Shown here in pieces: positions 1 to 13,300 of a stretch of 64,000 bases of DNA. Position numbers and translations under genes: made by a program. Under the pieces are notes generated by a model. It made no database searches, was not told the DNA's origin, and was given only the letters and a program-made list of their open reading frames with translations. Position 1 is the stretch's first letter; the number at the start of each line of letters is the position of its first letter. Location of the stretch: NCBI GenBank assembly GCA_020746105.1, contig CM036617.1:148680578-148744577 (forward strand). Reading direction: 5' to 3'. Source of the stretch: Trogon surrucura. Taxonomy: Eukaryota > Chordata > Aves > Trogoniformes > Trogonidae.

Positions 1-164
1 AAGATGTGATTCAGCAGCGTCCCTAGAAAGAATTTTATGACCTGTACTGAAGCCACACCTGTGTGGCTACATATGAGTCAGCAGAGCAGAAATTAAACTT
101 TCAATGAGTCTAGTGAATTCAGCAAGCAAACAGAACTTGTCATTTCCTGGTAATTCATCTCCCC

Positions 165-290
165 GTTGTGTCACTGACCTTGGGCAAGTTATTCAGCTTT
201 CCAATTTTTCATCTTCTATGTAAAATGAATTTAACAAGATCTAATAATCACAAAGTATTCTGTAGACCTCAGTGAAACTTCAGCCATATA
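165..290 (+). repeat. MIR/tRNA-SINE-like ancient remnant
   Basis: The segment contains the phrase gaccttgggcaagttattca, followed by a pyrimidine-rich step and then a 'tgtaaaatgaat' step. This is the order seen in the core of MIR-type SINEs (CCTTGGGCAAGTTACTT, then CTCATCTGTAAAATGGGG). The match is degenerate and no ends or target-site duplication can be seen. The orientation is inferred from that core order. It could instead be the shared 3' region of an L2/L3-type element. Confidence 0.45.
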
Positions 291-291
291 A

Positions 292-915
292 ATGAAGGCA
301 GAATTTAGCATACAGGTCTGCCACAGTATTTTGGGGTTCTCATATGGCTTTTGACCAAAATGAAATATAAATTATGCAGGAACCAGCTAACATTTAATTA
401 AGTGAAGCCTCTTGCTATTTTGAGATCAGTTTCTTAAAAAACAGAATTAGCAGAAATATTCTGCTTGTAGAAGCCAATAGCTTCTCCAGGCAGAGCTGGT
501 CTCTTCCCATCTCGATAAGGCTGTAAACTTCTGTGTTTTATGTGTCATCTATGTTTTATGTATCTCCCAATTTCTTGTATTATGGGTGCAATTTTTCTTT
601 TGCATAGCACTGAAGAACCAGTGCAGCTAACAGGGTAAGATGACGGCTGTTGTGTATATATATATATATATATATTTGTATGCACATGAGCAGAATTGCT
701 TAGTAGTTTAAGCCACTTTGCAACTGTACAAACACACTGTGAGCAGTAGGAATGCACTTCTGTCCCCAAGGACATAATCTGCCTTGCAAAACTTCCACTA
801 GTGGCACAGATCTGCAAAAAGCAAAAATCCAGCTCTGCTCTCTGGTTGCATGTGCAGAATGTGGATGTAGCTGGACAGTAGTAGACCAGCATTTCTACAC
901 TGACTTTTGAAGCAA
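292..915. other. Non-coding single-copy interval
   Basis: AT-rich sequence with no recognisable gene. An open frame of 115 codons on the minus strand (545-892) runs through the TA microsatellite and has no protein-like features, so I treat it as chance. The only structured feature is the dinucleotide repeat listed separately. Confidence 0.6.
655..675. repeat. (TA)n microsatellite
   Basis: About ten uninterrupted TA units, preceded by a TGTG step. It is a simple dinucleotide tract and likely to vary in length between individuals. Confidence 0.9.
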
Positions 916-1049
916 AGAATCATAGAATGTTAGAATGTTAGGGGTTGGAAGGGACCTCGAAAGATCATCAAGTCCAATCCCCCTGCCAGAGCAGGAATGC
1001 CTAGACTATGCTACACAGGAACGTGTCCAGGCAGGTCTTGAATGCCTCT
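916..1049 (-). mobile_element. CR1 LINE, 3' end fragment
   Basis: Read on the plus strand this is the reverse complement of a CR1 3' end: a decayed octamer tail (aatcatagaatgttagaatg), then ggttggaagggacctcgaaa, then the 'ccccctgccagagcagga' block and a 'gtgtccaggcaggtcttgaat' block. It closely matches the reverse complement of the CR1 copy ending at 57224, so the two appear to belong to the same or neighbouring subfamilies. It is heavily 5'-truncated and retains only about 130 bp, covering the 3' untranslated region and the last codons of ORF2. Confidence 0.85.
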
Positions 1050-4000
1050 TTTTTTTATTCATATTCTCCCAGAATTTTATTTACATTGGGTAGTAAGAAT
1101 TGTATCAGTTTATATTTCCTATTTGGAAATTGAGCCAAGAAGTGACAAAGTGATTCCTTCATCCAGCAAGTCAGTCTTAGAGAAAAATGTACCTGTTTCA
1201 CTAGACCATGTTGATCTGTGTGTATCTTCTTATTTATGAAGAGGTCTGACTATTAGACTTTATTATTTATAATTTCAATAGGCTTATTTCCCCCCCTGCA
1301 GTAGATATCCTACAGAGGCAGAATTGTTGTCATTTTTCTGCAGGTGCTGTGATTCAGTGGAGTATTATGGACAATAATGAAACAGCACTGCAGATACTGT
1401 TAAGCAAGAATCTTTGCAAAGCCATTTAAAATTTGTTACCTAAATGCAGTGTAGCGCTTTAAGAAAGAATTAAAACAAAAATGTGTGGGTTGTGGATTTT
1501 CAGTCACAAAGTAACTCAGAAAAGGTTTGTTCAGTCTGCATCATTGACCCCACTCCATCAAACATTTTCAAGCAATGTCACTGTTTTTCCTCGATGCTAG
1601 TGCTTTTATTTACATGCACACACGGTACTGACAACACAATACAGTGAGAGCTGGTTGCAACCTTAAATGGGGAAAATTTGTCACCTGTCCACAATAGTGG
1701 CCTGAGGTTTACACTGGTGACAAGCAAATTTCAAAAAGCCTAGAGGATTGGCTCCAGTCCCAGAATTTCAAATCATCAGAGGTTAGAAACCCACTAAGGA
1801 AGACAATAATAAAATTACAGAAATGGACACTGCCGAGCTACAGAGCTCCCTAGCACAGAAGAAGAGGTGTGTGTAAGGCACTCATGAAGAGAGGAGCTGT
1901 GCTGCATGCCCTGTGATCAGTGAGCTGTGTTTTAGGAGGCTGGCAGTGGGGAGATAGTAAAACAGGCTGTGTGAAGTGCATAAGCTAACTAGCATTGGCT
2001 GAAGATGCAGACGTCTGTTTTTAATTTGCATGAAGCTGCTAATTTTTAAAGGACAAATTAGCATATATCTAATTTTAACTGGGAAGTTGCAATTAGTATT
2101 TTTCCAAAATGTGGTAGTCGTTGCAGACTTTGCCAGAGCTAAAACCAGATTCTAGTTTTGCACTGGTCACCTGGAAGAGCAAGCCCCTTTTGACCAGTAG
2201 GAGTAGACAAGGCACAGAAACCACAGCACATTTTGTTTAATAGGAAAAAACTTTGAAACACAGCTCCCTTTTTCCTCCCTCCCTCAGAAAACAACTCGAT
2301 TTTCTCTCAGAGAGTGCGGCATTCTGATTTTTCCCCTGAGCGACAACAGATGGATATGAAAGAAGCCTCCACTATTACAACATTTCGGTCTCTCAGTTGT
2401 TTCCTCCCCTTTAGAAAACTATTAGCTGATTTGATCCAAGGCAGTTTCTCCTTCATAGTCTTCTACAGCTCTAGAATCTATATCCAATATTCTGAACTCC
2501 TCTGCTTTATCTTCCAGTTTTCTCAGCTACAGGGCTCCTGTACTTCACCATAGAGTCACCTTACACCTGTCTTACAGAGACTGTCCTGGTCACACACCAA
2601 GAGCTGAGGGACCGAACCCTTTGACTCTTTCTGCGGTTCCCAGCAGCTGTAGGAGCAGGTTTGGAAAAGAGCACTTCCTTGTGAATGTTGAAACATGGAA
2701 TAACAGCAGTGTAGTGCATTATCCACCCCTGGCAAACACTCTGAATACCTTCCTTAGATCCTGGCAGTGCTCCTCTAGCTCTCCATGCCAGTAAGATATT
2801 TCTTAACTGAATTGGAATTGAAACATTAACTCAGATCTCAGAGGAAATAGTTTAGTCATCTAAGCATCACGTTTAAAATACCCAGAAACTTTCAATCTTG
2901 CAATATCCACTGAGCCATTCACTATTCAGGGATACAGATACTGAATTTCATACAGTTTACTTGGTATATTTATTTTCACATGAAAAATCAAGTAATGTGC
3001 AGTGTGATAATTTTTGGATAAAGGCTTCTCCTTTTTAGCTATATACAAAGGGAGCTTTAAAATTTACAATCATCATTGTTTATTGAATCACACCATGCAA
3101 CAATAACCACTTTTTGTCGGTGGCAACCTATCAGCATTACACAGAGTAGCAAACTGAACCTTCGTCACTCAAGATACAGCCTCAGTTTTCCACCAGCTAC
3201 GTTTCCTCTGCCAGCTCTCGACACTGGTTGAGCTTGTCCCCATCAGCAATTGCTTTTAAGTGGTTAGGCAGGTTGTGTATATAATTTGTAAAGTAATTTG
3301 TAATTCTTTGGAATTAAAAATGTAATATAATGTAATATCATGAGCCAGACACTCAGCATACTTCTGTTGCCTTGAGACCTGCTCCAAATGAGGATTTGAG
3401 TGTTAAGTATGCTCCTATGACATCGTATGACATGCTCTTCAAAACTGACTTTTCTGAAGTTTATAATAATTGAGTTCATCCTGATCTACAGGCTTTTTTA
3501 TTTGTGAAGTTTTGCATTCCAAAGCCATGCTCAAGTAAACAGGGCAGCCTTTTCTCCCACAGATGACCCTGTCAACACTACGAGACAAAGGTGGTACTTC
3601 CAAAAGAATACTACATTCTCGTATCTGCAAACTCTCTCTATTACCATGCCACAATATCTTCATTTATCACAGCATTGTTTGGTCATAAAGGAATAAAGGC
3701 TGCTTAGAAGCCAGGACAGTCCTGACAGGAGGAATGTGTGATTTAAATTTTGAGATAATACAGAGCACCTACTGTATTTTCCTACCTTCTGGCAATATGC
3801 TTCCTTTAGAGCTATGTGAGTTAGCCAAGGGTCTTTTCCCTTGGTGTATTGCTGACACTGCATCTCTTTTCTGGTACGCACTAGTTACCAAGCCTTGCTG
3901 CACCCTTTCCACTGTTTCTCCCCTGGAGGATGAATCATAGATCACAGGGGCTGATGGCAAGAAGGAAGAAGCGCTGCACAGAGGTATCTGATATTCTGGC

Positions 4001-5638
4001 AGAACAACAACAACTGTTCTCATGGGGAAACTCTGTGTACTGAACTCGGACAAAATGTCCATATTCCATTTTTAAACCGAAAACTCCAAACCAAACAAAA
4101 AACAACAACAACAAAAATACAGTTTTGCAGCTCAGTTTTGCTTTACCTATTCTCCCCTCCTTCTCTTCATAGCACCATCTGTCATGACCTCCTTTTTTTG
4201 ATTTTCTTTCTGTAACATATAACCTGCAATCTAGAGATAGAAATTAATAATGTCAGAATCCAGCTGGACTAGTAATGGGAGATGTAATCCACTAAATAAT
4301 GCCACTTTAAGAGTGTGTTTTCTAGAGGCAGCTTGTAATTTTCTGTAATTGTTCATCCTCACAAGAGGAAAACTTGTGTTTGCTATGTTTTCTTTTCCTC
4401 CAACTTTTTTTTTTTTTTGTATTTCTCTCTGTGTAGGAAACATGATTTCTTTTTTTTTATTTTTCCTAAATAGCTATAGCACATCAATTAGGTGAGCAAC
4501 AGAGTAATACTTTTCCTGATTTTAATTATTTGTGTATATATCATGAAGCAGCTAACGTGGCTAATTAAGTTTTCATGACATCTGCATTTTTCAGTTGGCA
4601 ATATTCTGATGTTTGATGGCTTGGTTTCACAGCAGAGTGACAATGAAAATGCACTTAAACTAAAAAATGAAGAAAAGAAAATCTGGTTTAAATATTTCCC
4701 CTTTTAATGTTTTTCTTGTTGTCAAACAATACAAGCATGATAGTTATACAACAATCTCAGAGTATAACGAACTAATCCTCTGAAACCAAAGCTCCAAAGG
4801 CTTTGCGATTATTTTCAAACTGCCAGCCAAGATCCCAAAGTATGGTAATTAATGAACTTTAACAAATGTGACAAAAGTCCTAATTGAAGTAGGAGGGGTG
4901 CAGTGTACATTAATGAAATGAAACTGATCTTTTGATGTATCAGTTCTGAACCCTTCAATTTGATCTTTAAGAATCAGTTTAGGGGAGAGCCTCCAGGAGT
5001 TCAGAGACATTCTTGGTACTGTCAGAGACGTTGTGGAGAACTGTGGAGTGAAAGTTTTCAGAGAAGTCGCCAATCTTGTATTTCTTCTCTGTGTTTTTTG
5101 TGTAAACTCAAGGACTAGAAAAAAAGAAATGGTGAAAAGCACAGGGAGATGAAACAGCTTGGGTATACTTCACAGAGTAGGCAGGAGAGGCAGGAACAGG
5201 ATACAGCTGTTCTGATGCCTAAACCCAAGGCCTTACCTTCAGATCTTACTGGCTCTTACCCTTTCAGTACTCCCATTCATATTTACAATGGAAATGTGAT
5301 TGCAACAGTGCTTAAAACCAAGTTAGTTTGGATGAATTGGAAAAAGACTAATCACAGAAATAAATGATAAAGAGTATGAATTGCACGAATATGGCTGTGG
5401 TTTTTTTAGTTAATGTTTAACATAGCCCAAATGTCAAAAAGATTTCTAGAAGAAAAAAACACGCTGCTGTTATGACAAAAGAGAGTAATTATCTTCTACA
5501 AGCCTTTCTTTATCTGCTCAGATCGTTTGTTATACCAATTTTGCATACCTTTATACTAGCTGGCTAGTGAAATTTACACCACATAGCAAAATAGTGTCTA
5601 GTGTGTGCAGAGCGCACCGGGAGGATGGTGCAGGAGTG
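1050..5638. other. Non-coding unique interval
   Basis: About 4.6 kb of AT-rich single-copy sequence. Many short open frames occur on both strands (all under 100 codons) and none resembles a known protein. Poly-T runs (for example near 4407) and A/C-rich runs near 4090 are present. I see no gene, RNA or mobile element here. Confidence 0.55.
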
Positions 5639-5639
5639 A

Positions 5640-5791
5640 AGTAGGGGCCCAGTGAGGCTGTGGATTTGCCGTCCTTGGAGGCCCTTCAAAACTGAGCTGC
5701 ACAAGGCCTCCAGCAACATGACTGACTTTCAAAGAGGACCCCACTTGAAGTGGGAGGTGAGAATAAAGGGCGTCCAGACAGCCCCTCCAAA
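5640..5791 (+). mobile_element. CR1 LINE, old diverged 3' fragment
   Basis: The segment aligns by eye with a CR1 3' end: 'gcccagtgaggctgtgga' resembles the CR1 'gcccagagaggttgtgga' block, 'ccttggaggcccttcaaaac' resembles the last ORF2 codons, and the following 'gaccccacttgaagtggga' resembles the 3' untranslated 'gaccctgctt..agcaggg' step. The octamer tail is lost. It is more diverged than the copies at 916, 45874 and 56690, so it is probably an older insertion. Confidence 0.6.
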
Positions 5792-5804
5792 ATGTGTTGT
5801 TCAG

Positions 5805-5955
5805 TGGGTTTACTCTGTGGAAGAGGTGCTGCTGCTGTGTATATCCTGGATCTGGATTCGGTTACTCCTAAGGGAAGTGGAATCCCTTACGCAGCGTTTC
5901 GTATTAATGGGAGCACAACTGGCTGCACTTTATTCTTGAGTTGGGAATCTGACAA
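5805..5955 (+). other. Exon-like open segment, unrecognised
   Basis: A 151-bp segment sits between a possible splice acceptor (tgttgttcag, AG at 5803-5804) and a strong donor consensus (acaa|GTAAGT, GT at 5956-5957). One frame stays open from about 5750 to the stop just inside the donor. It encodes a non-repetitive peptide containing ILDLDSVTPKGSGIPYAAF and an RINGSTTGCTL stretch with an N-linked glycosylation sequon (NGST). I do not recognise it. A second frame is also open, which weakens the case, and the acceptor has a poor pyrimidine tract. It lies directly behind an old CR1, so it could be an exonised flank, a pseudogene exon or chance. Confidence 0.2.
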
Positions 5956-5961
5956 GTAAGT

Positions 5962-6761
5962 TTGAAACAAAACTTCACGGTTTCGTAATCACCTTTCACT
6001 TTTACCTATTTGCTTAAATAAAACCAGAAGAAGAAAAAAAAGATGACCTTTACTGCTGTTTTTCATTTGCTTTCAATTAGAAAATGCAGTCCTTTCTGCA
6101 TGTAGAATTTGCTAATATTTAAAAGGATTCTAGACATAGTCCCTTAACTGAAGACAAAATATTACAGCTTTCAAATTAGTCTGGAGAAAAATTCCTTTCC
6201 TGGTACTCCATATTATTTTAGACGTCCTCAGGTTGAGAAGGAAGATCTCCCTCAGAACCATTGCATGTATTAAAGATGAGAACAATGTAAATATTTTGTT
6301 GTATATTCTACCAACTGTCTCAGGCTGAAAGTTAAGGATAGTATTTGTCTCTGAAAAAACGCATTTTAAACTATACCTGAAGTTATAACATTTTTCTTTT
6401 CAAGATTAAGATTTTTCAAGTTGCTTCAGATTGTTTTAGAGAATCACAAAACACGAGAGTGGAAAGAAAAATGAGGATGCAATGATGCACTAATACTCAT
6501 GTTCCTTAGAAAATAAGGAAATGCCTCTATTAAAGAAAAGTTAGAAAGAAAGGCAGAAAACAAGCTCAGGACTTGGGCATTCTTTGCCTGCCATCACTCA
6601 CTTTTTCTCCAGTGAGAGACTTGAGACCTCAAGCAGCATGCAATTAACTGCTGCCATTTGTAGTCTTCTAGTGCCTGGAGGCCTCAGTCAGGGGCCGGGC
6701 TCTGTTGCTTACGTGCTGTACAAACACATTGAAGAGCTCATTGTAAAACTCTTCAAAAGCA
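5962..6761. other. Non-coding unique interval
   Basis: AT-rich sequence without a recognisable gene or repeat. The short open frame at 6584-6769 has no family resemblance. Confidence 0.55.
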
Positions 6762-7335
6762 ATAGCTAAGCGGAATACAGGACGCAACCAAAGAGCAGAT
6801 GAGGGGTGTCACACGGTCGGAGGGAGGTGATTATGATCGCAGCTGAAGCAGGAGTCAGCGCAGCCACAGACTAATCATTGGTGAAGGGCTTTTTGGCATT
6901 TAGTCTATGCAGCCATCCTTGGCTTATATAGCCGCGAGCACTGCAGTAAGTGAACATCTTTAATATGTTTATCTTCCCTCTCCCTCCCTGCGGTAGGAAA
7001 GCATTAACCTCATTTCACACAGCGTTCACATGCTTTGCTCCGTTGGGGTACTCCTCCCATGGAGGAGCACTGCAGGCAGAGATCCCATCCCTCTTCCCTT
7101 TGTCCGGGAGCTCCCAGCCCACCTGCCAGAGGGGAAGCCCCTGCGTGAGCCTACATGCCAAAGTGTTTCAATCCCAGATCCCCCCGCCAGCATCTTTCCC
7201 CCAGGGTCGAAGAGCAGGGACCCTACGAGAATGTCTGGCCGGGGCAGCGCTGGAGCAGCCCTGTAATGTTGGCAGCACCGCTGGTGGCTCACCCGTGCCA
7301 TCCGTTTGTGTGTTATCACAGCTGTGTGGTATTTA
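6762..7335. promoter_or_regulatory. GC-richer, CpG-containing patch
   Basis: In a strongly AT-rich window this roughly 570-bp stretch is clearly richer in G+C and keeps many CpG dinucleotides, for example around 6780-6870, at 6932 (ccgcgagc) and repeatedly from 7030 to 7310. Several overlapping frames are open on both strands between 6950 and 7340. That is expected when A/T-rich stop codons are scarce, so it does not show coding. It may be a weak CpG island, a distal regulatory element or an unrecognised old repeat. No TATA box or initiator can be assigned. Confidence 0.3.
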
Positions 7336-7336
7336 G

Positions 7337-10300
7337 ATAGCGAAGGCAGGGGTAAAACATTATGACTACCTACATCTTCCCCTTCCCTTGTTCTGTCTCA
7401 GATTGCATTTGAGAAAATTAAATATATGTATATATCCATATAGAGAGCTCCATGTCTTGTGTTTTTGGCGTTTTATTTTTGTTTTGGGTTTTGTTCACTT
7501 TTGTTTGCTTGTTTTAAACTAATGGCAACCCCCTGGGAAGCTTAATAAATCGTTTATTTGCCTGATTTGCCAGGCAGGTAAAACATGAAACCAGCATTTC
7601 CTCAAGTTTTTGATTATTTCCCAGTGCTTACCATTTTGAAACGCAACTGTAAAAAATCTTGCGAATATACAGCAGATATGGATTCATTAGCTGAAATACT
7701 CTTTTGTTTAATTTTGTCTGCCTCCTTTCAATTTTAATAACTGGTGATCTTCCTAAATATACAATGCTGATTAATTGACTCTGTGGTTTAACTACAGAAA
7801 ACAGAGGCGTAATCAATACCCTTTATCCAATTTATTAGGCCTGCATGACATTTAGGTAATTAGAAAGCAAAACAGAAGGATCAAAAGAGCAGAATAATAT
7901 ATTATGAACAGGAAAAGGGACTCTGTTTTCTTTCCCAAGCGAAGTGGTATTAAAATAGCTTAAAAGCAGTAAAAATAGAAAGTTTGGCAGATGCATTTTG
8001 CCCTGTGTATACAGTTAAATCCCTGTGCTTTCAAGGCCATTTCAAAGGTTTAATATAATAATTTAAGGCTCTTATTCCACACTGAATAGAAAAACAAATA
8101 AAAAAAATAATTGGAAAACTACATGCTAATAAATAAGATGAAGGATTCCTGCTCCTGCAGTTCACAGCCAGACAATATTCTCAGTGAAAGTCCAAGTGTA
8201 CACCCAAATTCCTAACAGTCCACTTTAAATGACCATAGCACTCATTTCACACACATGCGTATATTGAAAACCTTCCACTGCCATTGGTTCCTAATGTGCT
8301 CCTTTTTCATTATCCCCCACTAACATTTACTACAAACAAATGCAAAATTGCTATTGCTGCAGCAGGTGAGTTGATGATTTGTTGCACTGCTCCGACGGCT
8401 CCTTGCGTGACTCAGCTGCGTGTGCGTAATGCTGAAATGTAAAGTACCACTAAGTGACAAAATAAAGAAAACCGTGCCCCTTAATGGGGCCTCCCAGTTT
8501 TTTTTTTCCACCCTGTCTTCCCATGCCCCTTTCCCATGTGGCCCACTGTATTGAGGGCTATTTTGTGCGAAATAGAGCACGACACTCTGATTATATAAAA
8601 GTACGTGTGGTTGTCACAAGCTTTGTCGCTGGCATGTAGCACCTCTGAGCCTTTTAATTAGTTAGTGCAAATGCAGTGTGCTCCTGCTCTCCAGGAAGAC
8701 CAGGCTGTTGCATGTGGTTATTACTGTTATTGCTGCATGTGGTTTTGTGAATTTCCACTCAGTTTTTGCCTATTAGCAAACATAATATTGAGCACTGCAT
8801 TGCATTTTATATTCTGGAAGACTACCAAAACTTTCTGCTTTATGTTGGCCAGAGAACTGGAGGCCAAGACACAAGTGTTGCTCTGTTCTACGCTGGCTCC
8901 ATTTCTAGGAGTGATGTTTGTGTAAGAACATAGCAATGAAAATAAAAAGTATTTGACTGGAGAAGCATGGAACTACATTTCATTTTCACTTTCTGCACCC
9001 AATTCAACAAATTGGGAGTCTTGTTTGGACTTGCTCAACTCAGGAGGAGTAAATAACTCCTTGCTTGTTGCTCCAGCTTACGTTTGCCAGAGAGGAAATA
9101 TCCCTAACACCCAATGTTTGTGTGTGCCAGCCCTCGCATTGGCCCTAAGGATCTTGGCAGAGAGACTACCAGCTTATGTCTGTGGTATTTCTGCAAACAC
9201 AGAACCTTTAAAAGTCTCCATGTATTTGTCTTTGTCTGGATTTGCTACCTTCATGGAGGCGGAGTAACCTGGGTTTGCCTATTTCACCTCACTGCACTTC
9301 GCACTCGAAATAAGTCAAGGATAGCAGTTAAAGTAACTCCCACTTCACAATCACACAAACACACATATCTGCATTTATTGAGCAAGATTGATGCCAGGTT
9401 ATCAGCCAGACTACTAAAAGCAGATAAACAAGCAGAGCAAATGTAAGTGCAGTCCTAGGTTCGCTTGATAATTGGATACCTTTCTAACTGCCGAGAGTCT
9501 CTTAGCTAGAATACCTAAGGGGCTCTCCAGCCTTTAAAACTGGAGGTTTAGGATATCTGCTAACACTACCCAGAGGCTGTGCAATCTGAAATACTTTATT
9601 TGTGCCCTACTGGAACATCCTTGGAGCTTGAATTTCAGGTGTAAATGTGGCTATTCCTGACAGTTCTCTGGAGAAATCTTACCAGCTTTCTTGGGTACTG
9701 AACATGCTTCTGCAGTCTTTTTTTTTATTTCTGTCACATTGCCACCAGTGGCCAAATGTAATTGTGTAACTACTGACTCATTTCTGTCAGGTTAGTCTTT
9801 AATGTCTCTATTTCTCATCTGGTACTATTCTGGGAGTAAAATGCTATCTGCTAACTCAGAAGAAAAAAATCCCCAAGATTTGGAGATGAATTACAGATGA
9901 ATTGAATTTCTTTTTTTTTTTTTTTGACTTAGAAGTGTAAGTTATTTTTAATTAAATCTGAATGCTTTTTTTCTCTTCTTTCACTAATAGAATCAACCAG
10001 ATGCCCATATCATGTTTCTTCTTATTTTTTTTTATGTCTGCTGTTTACAAAACTACAAACTTGAGGGCTGGCTGTGTTACAAGTGTCTTAGGCATGACAG
10101 AGAACAAAATAAAAATGGTCTGGTGACCACGTTTGGTAGAGTTTAGAAAAAGTTTTAGTGCTACCTGCTGTAGTCAGCACCCAGAAGCAATACATCTGAT
10201 CAGTTCACTAGTCACACTGAAATAATTGTGCTTTAGTTTTGCAGATGCAATTTGTTTGGTACAACAAAAGATTATAGATCTTTCAATGCGGGGGCCTTGT

Positions 10301-13300
10301 CTAGTCAAATTGCATATGGTAGCCAATATAACATTACTGTTATGGGTAGGCTGAATTCTGACAATTCATTATTTTAACTAAAGTATTTAATCACAGCAAA
10401 TATTCCTGGTTATCCTCTTCCCTTAAAGCCTTAAATGTAGGACAGAGGTGATAATGTTAACTCATGTACCAACATGAGGTACTGGTGGTGGTTCTTATGC
10501 CTTTTTAAACACCTCTCCAAATGTGGTAAAAGCTCCCTACACTACAAAGCAGTTCAAAACTATTTTTCTTTTCAAGTTAAATATACTGTCATTTTTTTCT
10601 GACCTGAAAACAAGTGTCATTTCAGGCTGGTGCCACTAATCACTAAAGCATCATTTTGTCTGTCTTCAGTATTAGTGAGTTTTTTGCAGCAGAAAGTGAT
10701 AGGTCGTGTCAACGTAACGAGCCTAACCAGTCATGGCAACCTCAGCTGCTTGTTGATGTAACACTATTACTAGTAAATGAAGTTTAAACTTGTTTGTGAA
10801 ACAGTGTGAAGTTATATTCCTAGAGTATCACTGGACTGTAATTCTAATACTAATCTTCTGAAAAATGCAGAATGTGAAAATAATCAAGTCTTCTCTTGTG
10901 TGAAAGAAAAACACATTTTGCTCTTAGCCACTGGAGCCAGGCTATACATGCACTCTCTTGCTCAGCTTCACAGTGGCAATAGCTGTTTTTCTAAGACACG
11001 TATAAAATTTGGTTAATTTAATTTTAAGCATTAATACAAATCACTCGTTTTCTTTCTGGATTTTGCAATAGATGCTCTAAGGCTGTCAGTGAAACAAAAT
11101 GTTCAGGCATGTCATTACGAGACTTTTGTTATCTAAGAGGAAGCACACTCTTAGTCCTCTTTCATTCAGCTATTTTATCAAGATTGAATATTTATAAGCT
11201 ATTGTATAGCTCAGCAAAAAGAAAAAGTAAAAAAATGCCCGTCATCTGATATCAATTTAGACGTAATTACATCGCCATCCTTTATAACAGTTATTCCCTA
11301 AGACAGGTTGCTGCTTAACATATACCAGACACTCAGGATGAAACATCACTGATATTCATAAAACTGTTTACTCGCATTTCACAGTCTTCAATGTCCTTTC
11401 CACATAGCAGTCATGCAAGAACTTTTACTAAGTGTAGACGTTTTGGGCAATCGTGTTGGTAATGGTGCTGAGAAAGGAAATGTGTGAGATCATGCTGTGG
11501 TCTCTTAATGATCTGTCTTCCAGTTTTTAAACATTGTTTGTGGTGCATCTTCTAAGTACATGGCTCAAACATTCCTGTACAAATTGGTGTTAAAATGCTA
11601 GATCTAATTTCAAAATTAGAAATGCTGAGCAAAGTAATTCTACTGTACAATCTAAGCCCTTCCAGTGGCACAATGAGGTTTCAAGTTGAGCTGCTTGTAA
11701 CTTCTATTATTTTTCCCCTATATTTGTTGTATTTTCTTTGCCTTTAGTCATGTGTGAGTATGCAGAAAACGGGGATTTTATGCTTGAATTTGCTTTTGTT
11801 TATTAACAGTTTGGGAAATACACCCTGTCACTTCAGGTAGAAATCGTGAAGTTTTTCTTCCTTGTTTTTTTCTTTGATTAAACTAAAAAGCAATTAGCAT
11901 TTTCAGCTACACTAAAACGTTCCTTTGTTTGAAGACGTGTTATTCAGCAGTGTTAACAGTTACATCTTTTAATTTCATATTCACACAGTGGATGACACCA
12001 AGTTACTGAAACTGGAGAATCTCGGTGGATTTTTTTCACAGTCTATCCTGGTTTGCTGTTCATTTTACAGAAGTGTGTTCTGTTACTTTCTGGAAAGGAA
12101 AAAAAAACCCAACAAAACAATAACTCCAAATTTTAACTTGAAATGACAATAATAACATTCTGTTCTCTTTAAATGTACAGGCACCCTGAGAGGAATCTTT
12201 AGATTTCTCAACCCACACCAAACAGGACTGTCATCTGATTTTGTAATCGTAGATTTGATTTGACTGTAGTTTTCAGGCATTTAAAATCTCTGCGTGTTTC
12301 ACAGAAACTACCTGATCCTTGGTAAGCAAAGAAGAAAAGTGCCGTTCAAGCTTTGCGGCAGTTAGTTTTGTTTTGTATATGCTTGTAACTTGTTTTTCTA
12401 ATAAGTAAATTCTGTAGTTATTTTGATTTTACTTAAAGAATCATGATTGGAAAATCCCCTGATTTTATAGAGTAGGTTCTCTGTGTTGTGGGACTTCCAT
12501 GTAAACTCTTTAGGAGTATCCTAAACAGTCTGTGTCGTTCTGAGGTGAATGTCTTATGGAAAGCCCAAAAGAACTGGTTTCATACCAACAACTTCCCCTT
12601 CTCCCAGTGTGTATTCTCCTGTCCTTGTGTAGAATTCTCTCTTTTCATTTACAAATGATTAGCAAGTCAGTATCCACAGATGGTGCCTCTTGATACACTT
12701 ACTAAACAATTTACTTTGCATATGTGATTCCTACACTCTAATGAATGTTTCTACTTTTTTCTATTGTCTTTTCTTAGATCTTCTTCCTGCTTTTCTTTCC
12801 TCTCTATCGTTTTATTTTCCTTCTGATTACAAAAACGTATTTTTTTTCTAGATAGGGGAGACACTTGGTAGGTCAGATCTTTAAGGCAAGTGTTGTGTTG
12901 AGCAGTAGAGCCAGAGTGTGAGGGAGTGTCAGGTGGATTTTTCCACACAGAGCTGGACAAAGTCATTTTAGACTCCTGACAAGGGATCTGTGGCTGTGGA
13001 ATAGTGGCTAGGTGGCCATAGTGCAGGCTCTCTGGTCATTTTGGACGTTACTGAGTGATGGCGAGTAACAGGCACGCCAGAGTCATAGCGCTTTGCCCTT
13101 TCAGCACTCTAGTCTTGTGTCAACAGCAGTACAGGAGGAATAGACCATACTTCTAACTCTGCTTCTCTAGATATCATGGGCTAATCTATCAATCTGCAGA
13201 GAAACTTAACAGCTTCTTTTTTACATAAGGTTGTGCAGGGTCAGAATTTCTCCCTAATATGAAATGATTTAAATGAATTAGTCATCTTTGCCTTCACTTA